Source of the DNA: Teredinibacter haidensis
GTDB taxonomy: Bacteria; Pseudomonadota; Gammaproteobacteria; Pseudomonadales; Cellvibrionaceae
Direction of reading: 5' to 3'
Assembly (NCBI RefSeq): GCF_014211975.1
Contig: NZ_CP060084.1
Coordinates: forward strand, 4,227,001-4,291,000
Length of the DNA: 64,000 nucleotides
The notes under the pieces were generated by a model, which was not told the origin of the DNA, did not search any database, and worked only from the letters and a program-made list of their open reading frames with translations. Below, piece by piece: positions 27,206 through 36,045 of the stretch. Numbering within the stretch: the stretch's first letter is position 1; the number at the start of each line of letters is the position of its first letter. A program made the translations under genes and the position numbers.

Positions 27206-27646
27206 ATGAATAAAGTCGACGTTACAGAAGCCGTAATACTGGCAAAAAAATCCAAAGGCCTCAGTTGGGAAGCCATTGCCAGTGAGCTGGGTATGGGTAC
27301 CGTGTGGGTGACCTCCGCCTGCCTTGGTATGAACAGCATGCCAGAAACGTTGGCAGACAAGCTTTGTGCGCTACTGGAATTGCCGGAAGAGGCAAAGGCC
27401 GCGCTTATGGAATACCCAACCAAAACCTGGGAGCAAAGTGTTCCTCAAGATCCACTCGTCTATCGCCTTTACGAAGTCGTTGGTGTTTACGGTGATACCC
27501 TGAAAGAAGTCATTCAGGAAAAATTTGGCGATGGAATTATGAGTGCGATTGACTTCAGTATGGATGTGGAAAAAGAAGAAAACCCCAAAGGCGACCGCGT
27601 CGTGATTACCATGAACGGGAAGTTTTTGCCGTATAAGGCCTGGTAA
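27206..27646 (+). CDS. cynS: cyanate hydratase (cyanase)
   Basis: The 146 residues are the usual cyanase length. The helical N-terminal domain (about 1-75) and the catalytic domain are both present, with the active-site residues seen in family order: Arg and Glu in YRLYEVVGVYG and Ser in GIMSAIDF. The enzyme converts cyanate and bicarbonate to ammonia and CO2, detoxifying cyanate and yielding nitrogen. It is 67 bp downstream of the kinase/phosphatase gene with no terminator between, so one operon is likely. It ends before a very strong hairpin. Confidence 0.95.
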   Translation: MNKVDVTEAVILAKKSKGLSWEAIASELGMGTVWVTSACLGMNSMPETLADKLCALLELPEEAKAALMEYPTKTWEQSVPQDPLVYRLYEVVGVYGDTLKEVIQEKFGDGIMSAIDFSMDVEKEENPKGDRVVITMNGKFLPYKAW

Positions 27647-27666
27647 ACACGGGGGATAGGTAGCGT

Positions 27667-27703
27667 AGAGCACCGGCAAACACTACTTGTTTGCCGGTGC
27701 TCT
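27667..27703. terminator. 16-bp perfect hairpin after cynS
   Basis: AGAGCACCGGCAAACA and its exact complement flank a 5-nt loop. No T-run follows, so it may block 3' exonucleases or serve as a bidirectional stop between converging genes. Confidence 0.75.
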
Positions 27704-27756
27704 TACGTTCGGAATGGACAGATATTTTTCTGCAACTTTCGTCAAATGCTAGTGGC

Positions 27757-28557
27757 TTATCCCATTGGGCAAACAAAGGCGCTAACGTACCAGGGCGTTT
27801 TTTGTGTAGAGCTTCTTATCTGGAAGGTACGATTAACTCCGGCTTTAGCTAATGCCTGTTCAGAAAGCAAGCCGAGCGCCTGTGCTACCTCCTTCTCCTC
27901 ACTGTTTGCACGAATCGAATACCCTGTAACTTGGTACCCCGAGCGGGCATTTATAGAGTCTGGCAGCTCTCGAATGCGTATTCGTCCTTTCGCCCCTTCC
28001 GCCGCTAGTTGCGCACCAATGAGACTTGCTTGATCCATAGCGGCCTGGCCAGAAGACGCGCACCAAAAAATATCAAAATCCCAGTCGGCCCATTTGTAAC
28101 TGGCGGTGGCCTCTCGGGTTTTCGATGGCAGCATGGCAACATTTGTTTGGAATTTCTCTTCAGCCTCCAGAATCCTTCCAATCTTCTGTTGCATCTCCGG
28201 TACGCCACCTTGTTTCAGTACATTTAAAAGTGAAGACCGTAGCGGTTCGTCCACCATAACCACAACAAAAGCTTTGGCCGCATCTTGCTTCTTGGGGTCG
28301 CTCTGTTCAAGAGATTGGGTGACAATCTCGTAAATTCTTAAATTAAAATCCTGGTTGCTTTCTCTTTCTTCGCGCTCTTCACTGCTTTGTTTAACTTGTG
28401 TGTCGATTTCCGCCAGCCGCTGCTGCAGTAGCTGATCTCGTTGCCGCAAATTTAAATCGTTGTTGGACACCTGATTATTTAAAACAGCGACCATAATGGC
28501 CGTAAGAACGGAAACAAGGGGGATACCAATGTTCTTTATGATGTCAAATATCTTCAT
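27757..28557 (-). CDS. membrane-anchored coiled-coil protein, function unknown
   Basis: The 266 residues have one N-terminal membrane helix (IGIPLVSVLTAIMVAVL), a long charged coiled coil (about 30-75; LRQRDQLLQQRLAEIDTQV) and a soluble C-terminal part with the segment FDIFWCASSGQAAMDQASLI and a beta-alpha-beta-like end (GRIRIRELPDS, TFQIRSS). No family is recognised, though the end has the look of a SPOR-like fold. It faces cynS and is probably a single-gene unit. Confidence 0.6.
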   Translation of the reverse strand: MKIFDIIKNIGIPLVSVLTAIMVAVLNNQVSNNDLNLRQRDQLLQQRLAEIDTQVKQSSEEREERESNQDFNLRIYEIVTQSLEQSDPKKQDAAKAFVVVMVDEPLRSSLLNVLKQGGVPEMQQKIGRILEAEEKFQTNVAMLPSKTREATASYKWADWDFDIFWCASSGQAAMDQASLIGAQLAAEGAKGRIRIRELPDSINARSGYQVTGYSIRANSEEKEVAQALGLLSEQALAKAGVNRTFQIRSSTQKTPWYVSAFVCPMG

Positions 28558-29228
28558 GTCGCTTAACCTTGATATTGGAATGAATAGTTAACGCTGTTAG
28601 AAAGTACTCCACTGCGGCGGAAGTTTAACACTATGCGCTAGTTGTCGGCCTCAAAGGGGCGTTCATATCAGCTGTACTTTACATGCTGTTTAGGTCGCGT
28701 GGAGCGACCAACGGCATAGCGAATATAGAACAAAGCTAACAGTTAGAACGAAGGCACATAGAACAAGGATGACCACTAGCTTAAGTTGTTACAGGTGCCA
28801 TATAGGGATGAAGACGCGAAATGAAATTTACCAGAGTCGTTTAATAGGGAGAATTCCGTGACCTCATTCGGTGGAGCTGGGTCTATTCACGGCTAGCAGT
28901 GCTTGGTGGTATTCTGTGCATGGGTTTTGAATCCCAATCGCCTGTTAGTGGTCACCTTGCTCCCCGGTGCTTGGGAAAAGGGAGGCTGTTACCTTCTATC
29001 GATGAAAATTGCAGGGATTTAAAGTGAAATATGTGCCAAAGTCATTCGGGTAGCGAAAGCTCTGTTCCTGATTGGGATGGCTCGTATTCATTAGATTGCA
29101 AGTGCAATGCGAACAGGGAGTGGGCTGCGTGGACCTAGAGCTGACCTGCAGCAAGAGATGAGCCCCGGGTTCCGGGTGGCAAATAACGACAATAAAGCCA
29201 TACAGATAAAAACGATGAGGACGATAAA
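28558..29228. other. 671-bp region upstream of the toxin-type cassette
   Basis: No credible gene is seen. A good RBS (tagggag) precedes a GTG at about 28858 that opens only 12 codons (MTSFGGAG), perhaps a remnant. It should contain promoters for the flanking genes. Confidence 0.4.
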
Positions 29229-30317
29229 GTGAGCTTAACTAGCTATGAAAGTCGGACGGGGGCAGGGCTTGAAAACTTAGAATCACTTAAAATTTCAAGC
29301 GTGGGAATGATCACTGCGGTAGGTTCTGATGTGGAAATGACGGCGGCTTCAGTGAAGTGCGGTACAAGTGCCAGTCGTGATGTTGCTATTCTTAATAAAA
29401 AAATAAGCCCCATGAAAATGGCGTTAATCCCGCAGGATGCATTACCAGCTCTAAATGAAGAGCTTACCTATGCGCCAGGCTTATGCTTTAGGCAGCGCCG
29501 TATGCTACGCCTCGCGGAGCCAGCTCTAAAGGAAGCCTTGATTGGGCGCGATATCGACGAGCCTATCCCGTTGTTTCTGGCCGTGCCAGAAAAATTGTAC
29601 AGAAGTGAAATTGCGGTGCAATTTGCCTTTATCAACCATCTAAAAACCCAAACGGGCATAAACATCGACACTGAAAACAGCTGTATCTTTGCGTGTGGCC
29701 GTGCTGGCGGCGTGCTCGCTATAGATGCTGCATTTACCTTTATTCAAGAAAGCGGAAGAGACTCTGTGTTGGTCGGCGGGATCGATAGCTACTTGGATAC
29801 TGGCCTTCTTGCACATTTAGATCAACAGAATCGTATTCTTGCACTAAATATCAGCGATGGATTTATCCCCGGCGAGGGCGCCGCATTTGTGCTGCTGAGT
29901 TCGGAAAGTATTAGTGCGAGCACAGGTGACACGGTAGTCTACTCTCCGGGGCTGGCCGAAGAGGCCGGGCATCGCTATAGCGATGAACCCTATCGCGGCG
30001 AAGGCCTTTCAGCGGCGATCTCCAGAGCGATATCGAACAGTTCTGTGGGTAAACCTGTTGAGATCGTATATTCCAGTCTAAATGGCGAAAACTTTGGCGC
30101 TAAAGAATACGGCGTGGCAATAGTGCGAAACGCTCCAAAATTTAAAGACCAGTACGAAGTAATACATCCCGCAGATTGTTATGGTGATATTGGCGCAGCA
30201 TCGGCAGTAGCGATGCTGTGTTTAGCAAAAAATGCAAAAGATAAAGGTGATAGTCGATATAAGTTGATTTATTGCTCATCAGATATGTCTGCTAGAGGGG
30301 CAGTTTGCGTGGCTTAG
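29229..30317 (+). CDS. beta-ketoacyl-synthase-like (thiolase-fold) protein of a toxin cassette
   Basis: The GTG start has a gagga RBS; 362 residues. The thiolase/ketosynthase fold is recognisable: SVGMITAVGSD at the start, a nucleophile-loop-like ACGRAGGVLAIDAAF (Cys about 156), and GFIPGEGAAFVLL, which corresponds to the GEGAA stretch of ketosynthases. The two catalytic His look lost: the AHGT-like site reads SLNGENFG (Asn about 285) and the second reads YGDIGAAS (Asp about 320). So it is probably not a synthase. Such proteins occur next to DUF4150/PAAR-like and AHH genes of T6SS effector clusters (from memory). It begins a three-gene unit. Confidence 0.7.
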   Translation: MSLTSYESRTGAGLENLESLKISSVGMITAVGSDVEMTAASVKCGTSASRDVAILNKKISPMKMALIPQDALPALNEELTYAPGLCFRQRRMLRLAEPALKEALIGRDIDEPIPLFLAVPEKLYRSEIAVQFAFINHLKTQTGINIDTENSCIFACGRAGGVLAIDAAFTFIQESGRDSVLVGGIDSYLDTGLLAHLDQQNRILALNISDGFIPGEGAAFVLLSSESISASTGDTVVYSPGLAEEAGHRYSDEPYRGEGLSAAISRAISNSSVGKPVEIVYSSLNGENFGAKEYGVAIVRNAPKFKDQYEVIHPADCYGDIGAASAVAMLCLAKNAKDKGDSRYKLIYCSSDMSARGAVCVA

Positions 30318-30364
30318 AGCGGTAGCTAAGCACTTTAAGATTACGGCCGAGAAAAGGAGAAACA

Positions 30365-31225
30365 ATGACAGAGTTAATAGAGGGTGTGGCAGTCTCCATG
30401 ATTGATGAAGACAAGCACTCAAAAGACGATTGTCCTTTTTGTAACTCAAAAGAAAACGAACCAAAGCCAGAATTAAATGATTTTACTCACGATTCGGATG
30501 AAGATATTACAACGGCAATCGGATTAAAGGTGGGTATTGAGGGGTACAAACACAAAAATTGCGCGGGAACTCTTGGTCGGGCGATTGGTGGATCGGAGTC
30601 GGTCCCAACGTTGAAGGGGGTGTCTCGCAGCGATTGGAAATATGAACTCGAGGTGGCCTATGCGGCTCACCATCTAATTCCTGGGCATGGCTCACTGGAT
30701 AAATCGGCCTTGTATAAGGGCGAAGAATACCTGCGCTACGAGGGCCAGAAGGCTGGCAATATTGGCTATAACGTGAACTGCAAAGCCAATGGGGTTTGGC
30801 TTCCCGGAAACTACGCCTACTCGCAGAAAAAGGAAGGTTCAGAGTGGGGGGCGAAGGGTGCGAAATTAAAGGAATATCACGAAGTGAGTGCAGAAGATTA
30901 CACGGCAGAAGTTATTACAAACGCCCGTCGCCAGTTTCATGATGCCCATAATAAATACAATACCTTTGTTAAAAACCAGCTAAATAAAATTAACGACAAG
31001 CTTGGCGAAGCTTCCGATCAAGGTTGGTGTCTGGAAGGAAAGAAAAGGTCCGAAGCTGAAGACGAAAAAAAACAACCGTTATACCAACTGGTCGGGCGGC
31101 TCGCACACCTTTCATCGCGTCTCGAGAAAAAACTGACGGGATCGACAAAGGGGTGGAACACCAATGTGTATACTTCGTCGTTTTCACGTCAGTGGATGTT
31201 GGATTTCAATAAAAAGATCACTTAA
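30365..31225 (+). CDS. AHH-motif nuclease-like toxin/effector
   Basis: The gene has a strong aaaaggag RBS and 286 residues. The N-terminal part holds a CPFC pair (23-26). At about 99-110 the motif YAAHHLIPGHGS gives A-H-H, the mark of the AHH family of HNH/endonuclease VII-like toxins. It is followed by NVNCKANGVWLPGNYA and a His/Asn helix (RRQFHDAHNKYN) typical of the fold. AHH domains are usually the C-terminal killing part of polymorphic toxins or T6SS effectors. Here no PAAR, Rhs or signal sequence is fused, so delivery would need an adaptor. An immunity-like gene follows after 14 bp. Confidence 0.75.
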   Translation: MTELIEGVAVSMIDEDKHSKDDCPFCNSKENEPKPELNDFTHDSDEDITTAIGLKVGIEGYKHKNCAGTLGRAIGGSESVPTLKGVSRSDWKYELEVAYAAHHLIPGHGSLDKSALYKGEEYLRYEGQKAGNIGYNVNCKANGVWLPGNYAYSQKKEGSEWGAKGAKLKEYHEVSAEDYTAEVITNARRQFHDAHNKYNTFVKNQLNKINDKLGEASDQGWCLEGKKRSEAEDEKKQPLYQLVGRLAHLSSRLEKKLTGSTKGWNTNVYTSSFSRQWMLDFNKKIT

Positions 31226-31239
31226 ATATAGGATGGAAA

Positions 31240-31815
31240 ATGTACTACCTTCTCGATACGCAAGATGCGGAATATCCTTGTCGTTGGATAGACGATGAGC
31301 CACATATTAAGGATGTAAATACCCGGCTGGGCCGAAAGTTAGACGTTACTGTTCCGCAGCCACTTTCGTTTTCTTTGCAACCGTTAGACCCGCTTGCACG
31401 AGATCAGGGCGCGGAAATGCCTGCAGTGTTTGTTGAAAATTATTTGCTGTTTAGGGATGATTTTATTGCAGCATTGCTGGAGTGTGGAGTGAATAATTTC
31501 GATATGTATACCGTAGAAATTGAGGATCCGGACAACGGTGCGATTCATACAAACTACAAGGCAGTGAATATTCTTGGTTTGGTGCGAGCAGCCGATCTTG
31601 AAAAATCTGATGCCACCGTGCACGACAATGTACCGTTGTTCGATGTGGATTTTGAAAAGTTAGTGCTGGATCCGGAAAAAACATTTGGCTTAGAACTGTT
31701 CAGGCTTGCAGAAGCGAATACTGCAATACTCATTCATAAGAGAGTGAAAGATTTTTTGCTTATGAAAGGATTTTCTCACGTCTGCTTTGGTGGCTTGGAA
31801 ACTTCAGCATTATAA
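31240..31815 (+). CDS. Imm11-like (DUF1629) immunity protein
   Basis: The 191 residues have the usual length and look of the Imm11/DUF1629 family: an early YLLDTQDAEY segment, FVENYLLFRDDFIAALLECGVNNFDMYTVEI in the middle, and DVDFEKLVLDPEKTFGLELFRLAEANTAILIHKRVKDFL near the end. Members sit directly after AHH or other nuclease toxins and neutralise them in the producing cell. It is 14 bp downstream of the toxin gene with an aggatgg RBS, so coexpression is certain enough. No signal peptide, so cytoplasmic, as expected for a DNase antidote. Confidence 0.75.
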   Translation: MYYLLDTQDAEYPCRWIDDEPHIKDVNTRLGRKLDVTVPQPLSFSLQPLDPLARDQGAEMPAVFVENYLLFRDDFIAALLECGVNNFDMYTVEIEDPDNGAIHTNYKAVNILGLVRAADLEKSDATVHDNVPLFDVDFEKLVLDPEKTFGLELFRLAEANTAILIHKRVKDFLLMKGFSHVCFGGLETSAL

Positions 31816-32141
31816 CGTGATGGCTGTAATCGAAAATAAATTTAAAAATTCTAGATTGAATCTAGTGTGTACGGAAAATAAAGACTGGTTCGGAGTCGTG
31901 ATAACCGTTTTTTGGGCTAATTCATGAAATGGTCTTCACGCGCATTGGGAGAATTTGAATTGGCTTTTAATCTTATTTTAATACCGTTTGGTAATAGTTG
32001 GAAAACACGGCTGCATCGAGTGTTTTCGTAAAGCTACAGCCTAAAAAGTGTTTTCCCAATACTTTGTTGTTCAGGGACGTGGTGAATAGCTATCGACTAG
32101 ATTGAGAGCTAACTCAGCATTCAGACACAAACCAATACAGT
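31816..32141. other. 326-bp gap
   Basis: AT-rich, convergent region between the immunity gene and a leftward small gene. I see no gene or clear terminator. Confidence 0.35.
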
Positions 32142-32429
32142 TTAAAACCAATACGCGCTAGACAAGTCGTTTGGGTCATCCGGTAATTCCTGCCAGCCGT
32201 TCTGCTTGTCGATATAGCGTTCTTTGAAGTAATGTCGTCTGGCTCCGAGACTCGGTAATTTTTCTAGCACTTGAAACAGGCCTATTGCTTCAGGGGACTG
32301 CCGACCCCTCGTTATTGTTACGTACTTTAGGGCAGGCACAACCCTAATATACATCGCATTGGCCTGGTATTTTCCAACGACTAAATTTAATACCTGTTTT
32401 CCTAAAAACGTTATTGGGTTAAACGCCAT
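32142..32429 (-). CDS. small protein of unknown function
   Basis: The 95 residues start at an ATG with an excellent aaaggagag RBS eight bases upstream, which is the main reason to accept the gene. No family is recognised. The sequence is basic in the middle and ends DPNDLSSAYWF; there is no signal peptide or membrane helix. It stands alone, close to the toxin cassette, and could be an orphan accessory gene of it. Confidence 0.55.
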   Translation of the reverse strand: MAFNPITFLGKQVLNLVVGKYQANAMYIRVVPALKYVTITRGRQSPEAIGLFQVLEKLPSLGARRHYFKERYIDKQNGWQELPDDPNDLSSAYWF

Positions 32430-32777
32430 TTACACTCTCCTTTACGGTTCGCTTAGTTGTAGGCGCCAGATAAACGCCTGTCGGGACGAATATTTTGTGT
32501 AAGAATCGCGATAATTAATTTGAGGTCGAGCAATAATATACAGGTTATATTGTGTTCCTGTTAACAATAATGAGTTATTCCTGTTGTTTCTAGGTGCCCA
32601 TTCGGAATTTTTTAGATTTTTAAGTTTAACGCTATAAGAGGCTGTATTGTGAAAAGGACGCTGGGCTGCAGTGTTGTGCGGGGCTAAGTCGGCCTGCTTA
32701 CACCAAGAAGTTTCGGCAGCTCACCTTACTTTGTAGTGTTCTACATCTAAATTATCCAGGGCCTTTCTTAACATTCC
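32430..32777. other. 348-bp gap
   Basis: Non-coding between two leftward genes; no motif recognised. Confidence 0.3.
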
Positions 32778-33326
32778 TTACGCGGCTGGAAATTCCATAT
32801 AAAACTGGTTAGAGCACAATCGTTTATTTTCCGTAGACAGTCGCGTATCGGTCCACACTACTTCCAAGGTCATGCGGTACCAATGATGTTCGTCGCTGCT
32901 AAGTTGCAGTGTGAAATTGTGGCTTTGCTGTTTTCGAAGAGAAGGGCTGTTGGTTTTTGGAAGTGTTAGCGCGTGGGTTGGTACATCTGAGCGCAGTTTG
33001 ACTGGGTTGTTGCTGGCCGGTATGGCTTGCGTGGTGCGTAGGCGGCCGGGTTTTAATACCGGGCCGTGATCAACGATTTTAAGCGTTGCGCTTTGTATTT
33101 TGGCTTCTCCGCCGTTGGTATTTTCTAGCGGCAAAATGGCAAACCCTATCCGATTATCGCTATTAGGGTGTTGAACACGAATTTTACTAAAAGCGAGTGC
33201 AGGGATTCGACTGTGTTGATAACGCCTTATTAACGAGCGAATCTTTAACAGGAGAACCGCGACGCTGGCGCTAAGGGTACAAAAAACCCCAACGGTTACG
33301 GGAGATACGGTAAGTGAATCGTACAT
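32778..33326 (-). CDS. single-pass membrane protein, function unknown
   Basis: The 182 residues start with a membrane helix (VTVGVFCTLSASVAVLLLKI) and a basic stop-transfer patch (RSLIRRYQHSR). The rest is a predicted soluble beta-rich domain (FAILPLENTNGGEAKIQSATLKI; HWYRMTLEVVWTD). I recognise no family. It stands alone between gaps. Confidence 0.5.
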   Translation of the reverse strand: MYDSLTVSPVTVGVFCTLSASVAVLLLKIRSLIRRYQHSRIPALAFSKIRVQHPNSDNRIGFAILPLENTNGGEAKIQSATLKIVDHGPVLKPGRLRTTQAIPASNNPVKLRSDVPTHALTLPKTNSPSLRKQQSHNFTLQLSSDEHHWYRMTLEVVWTDTRLSTENKRLCSNQFYMEFPAA

Positions 33327-33628
33327 AATGCTGCCTGATACGGCTTTTCTGGGTTGTTGCTTGTGGCCTGAGTGTACGCTAGTGCTTAGGGCATGTGTAG
33401 GTCGCGCCTTCGGTGGGAAATGTGTTCTGTGATTTGAGTCCTCTATATTTACGCATAATGTTATTTTAGTGCGATTAATATGGGGTAGCTGATCGCGTTG
33501 AGTGTCGAATCTTTACGGTAGGAGGTTTGTGGGCCGGTAGTGGTAGGAACCGATGAACTGTTGGCGAAAAGCGTTGTGTCCATTAATGGTGTGGATTTTA
33601 TTCTGCGGCTAAAAATAAAAAAAGGTTG

Positions 33629-33640
33629 TGAAACGTTTCA
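33629..33640. promoter_or_regulatory. LacI-type palindrome, target unclear
   Basis: TGAAACGTTTCA is a perfect 12-bp palindrome with a central CG, as in LacI/GalR operators. It lies about 300 bp upstream of the leftward 32778-33326 gene and just past the subtilase gene, so it may be fortuitous. Confidence 0.25.
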
Positions 33641-33649
33641 GTTTGAATC

Positions 33650-33679
33650 AGCGGGTGTCTCCCAGTAAGAACACCCGCT
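33650..33679. terminator. hairpin downstream of the subtilase gene
   Basis: AGCGGGTGT pairs with ACACCCGCT over a 12-nt loop. It lies 18 bp past the subtilase stop; the T-run is poor in both directions. Confidence 0.5.
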
Positions 33680-33696
33680 TTGTCAAAAAGAGCGCT

Positions 33697-36045
33697 CTAT
33701 TGGAAGCTGATTTCCCAGCGATCAATATAGCCGGTATCTCTACTTGCTCGATCGCGAACGTGTAATGACCACTCACCACTCGCTTGAGTACTGCCGAAAT
33801 CTATTACGTAGGTTTGCGATATATCGTTAGCGCTACCGCCGGAGCGGTCGTGTATATTTTTAACTGATCCATCTGGCGCAATCACATCGACAATTAAATC
33901 GCTAATATAGGTGTGTGTAATATCAACTTCCACCGTAACATTATTGGCGGTACCGCTGTTGTTAACCGTAATAGGGCTGTAAACGCCTGTTTTGTTATTG
34001 TCCGGAATACTGTAATTGCTGTTGTTTTCAAAGATGGTTTGACCACCACCGCTGTCGGCGTCGTAGCTTGCGATTAGGCTGACATCGCTAGCGGAGGAGT
34101 AGCCAATTATTTGCACATAATAGGTTCCCGCAGAGGGGCTCCCAAAATCACAAGATTCGGTGTTTCCACTAAGGTATGGGCGGCAGTCATAGCTGTCTGT
34201 TGTTGGCTCGGAGCCATAACGCACATAGAGGTCTGCATCGCCGCTGCCGCCACTGATCGAGATCGTCAAATTGCTAGCATTTTCAGGCACCGAGATCGTA
34301 TAGAGTAATTCGCCACCCTGCACGACAGAAAGGCCTGTTTGAGCGGTGCCATTTTCCAGTTCGCTGGCGTTGGGTTGGCCGGCGCCAGCGCAACCACTTT
34401 CATCCAGATAGGCGAGCGCAGCGTCAGCCTTTATCAATCCATAGCCGGTTTGATTGTCTCGCCCGCCGCTCCCTATATCCATACTTGTGAGCGATAGTAC
34501 GCTGCGAATTTCTCCTGCGCTGCACTCTGGGTGGTAGCTCCATACCAATGCGGCAACGCCAGATACATGGGGTGTCGCCATGGAGGTGCCGTTGTAGTAC
34601 GCGTAGTCTGTGCCGCTGGTTGTCTGTAGCGTGACGCTAGAACCGACTGAGCTCGCCAGCGTTGTACCTAGATCGCGGTTAACCGAAACACTGGGGAATG
34701 CGATGTCACTATTGTCGTCTATTAGAAAGGGGTTTTGCAGACCAGGCAAATTACTGTTGGAGTATACGATTGCACCCACGGCCCCAGCATTAGCGCAGGC
34801 GAGAACGGGATCGATTTCAGGGTAAACACCGCCGCCTTGATTTCCAAAGCGTTCCGCCAGGCAAATTTTTCCACTCATATTGGCGCAGTTGAAATTGCCG
34901 CCCGAGCGGCCACAGATTGCCAATTCGCCGGAAGCGACACCGCTAACGGCCTGATTGATGTATGAACTGCCAGAAAGTATATACCGGTTATGCGGGACCA
35001 CCTGGTTGTCGCCATAATGGGTTCCCCCGATGGCAATGCTGCTCTGAACGCCATCTCCAACGCCAACAGTTGATAAAATTGCTTCGCCTGGCGCGGCGAC
35101 CTCCACCTGACTAGTCGCCTGGGAAAAGTCTGCGTGATCCAGGTTCTCATCAACGGCGCCCACCGATACAACGCTGGCATAGGATGCGGGATAAGAGTGC
35201 GCGGTGTTGCCATCATTGCCAGCGGCCGCAATTAGCAGGAGCCCCTGGTCGGTGTAGCTTTGCAGTGCGTTGCGTTCAGACGTGGACGAAGTGTCGCCCC
35301 CAAGGCTCATATTGACAACATCGGCGCCTGCGTCTGCGCAAACGCCGATCGCATCAATAAGGTCAGACGCATAACCCCAGCCACCGTCGTCAAACACTTT
35401 TACGATATGAATATTCACCAAACCATTGGGCATTACGCCGAGCACGCCCTCGCTATTATTAGCCGCTGCAATGGTGCCAGCGACATGGGTGCCGTGCGAA
35501 CCTCCGGGCACGTACCAGCTACCGGTGCCGCTTACGTTGGTTCCAGCATGATTATTGGTGCTTAGATCCGGGTTGGCAATATCGTACCCCGAATCAATAA
35601 TACAAACTGTCTTACCGGCGGTGTTGCTGTCGTCAATGAGGGATGCGCCCACGGCTGCAATGCCCCACGGTTGGGTTTGGGATAATAGTCGACGTGGCGG
35701 ATCCAGCTCCACGTATTCCACGCTAGAGCGCGCGCGTAATTCAGCGATTTTTTGCCTGTCGCCTGTAACTGAGATTGCGTTTAAATGTTGCATGCGGGTT
35801 CTAATTTTCGCGCCACTGGACGTTAATATTGACTCCTGAGCAGAACGCTCTCGAGAAGACGACTGCAGAGAAGATAAGCCCGCGCTGTTTTTAAACTTAA
35901 CGATATAACGTGTTTCCAAAGACGGCGCTTGTACTAAGGATTCTCGAAAGTTCTCGTTAGCATAGGCACCAAAGGAAAATGATAAGGTGGTTACAGCGGC
36001 AATTACTATTGCGCGAAAAGGATGACAGCTACCCATAAAATTCAT
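33697..36045 (-). CDS. secreted subtilisin-like serine protease (S8) with PA, PPC and P domains
   Basis: The 782-residue secreted protease has a signal peptide (ending GAYA), an I9-type propeptide (RYIVKFKNSAGLSSLQ; EYVELDPP) and an S8 catalytic domain with Asp in CIIDSGYD, His in GSHGTHVAGT, Asn in AAAGNDGN and Ser in NGTSMATPHVSG. A protease-associated insert with paired Cys lies between the Asn and Ser motifs (about 340-450). The PPC domain (about 560-650; GGSGDADLYVRYG) and a proprotein-convertase P-domain (about 670-782) follow. PPC and P domains usually bind substrate or are cut off after secretion. It stands alone. Confidence 0.93.
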   Translation of the reverse strand: MNFMGSCHPFRAIVIAAVTTLSFSFGAYANENFRESLVQAPSLETRYIVKFKNSAGLSSLQSSSRERSAQESILTSSGAKIRTRMQHLNAISVTGDRQKIAELRARSSVEYVELDPPRRLLSQTQPWGIAAVGASLIDDSNTAGKTVCIIDSGYDIANPDLSTNNHAGTNVSGTGSWYVPGGSHGTHVAGTIAAANNSEGVLGVMPNGLVNIHIVKVFDDGGWGYASDLIDAIGVCADAGADVVNMSLGGDTSSTSERNALQSYTDQGLLLIAAAGNDGNTAHSYPASYASVVSVGAVDENLDHADFSQATSQVEVAAPGEAILSTVGVGDGVQSSIAIGGTHYGDNQVVPHNRYILSGSSYINQAVSGVASGELAICGRSGGNFNCANMSGKICLAERFGNQGGGVYPEIDPVLACANAGAVGAIVYSNSNLPGLQNPFLIDDNSDIAFPSVSVNRDLGTTLASSVGSSVTLQTTSGTDYAYYNGTSMATPHVSGVAALVWSYHPECSAGEIRSVLSLTSMDIGSGGRDNQTGYGLIKADAALAYLDESGCAGAGQPNASELENGTAQTGLSVVQGGELLYTISVPENASNLTISISGGSGDADLYVRYGSEPTTDSYDCRPYLSGNTESCDFGSPSAGTYYVQIIGYSSASDVSLIASYDADSGGGQTIFENNSNYSIPDNNKTGVYSPITVNNSGTANNVTVEVDITHTYISDLIVDVIAPDGSVKNIHDRSGGSANDISQTYVIDFGSTQASGEWSLHVRDRASRDTGYIDRWEISFQ

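Larger units (their letters stand above)
33327..33696. other. 370-bp gap with a palindrome and a hairpin
   Basis: It contains the palindrome TGAAACGTTTCA and the hairpin at 33650-33679. No gene is seen. Confidence 0.4.

Noticed and set aside
28858..28896. 12-codon frame with good RBS (MTSFGGAG)
   Set aside because: Too short to be a supported gene; mentioned only as a possible remnant upstream of the toxin cassette.
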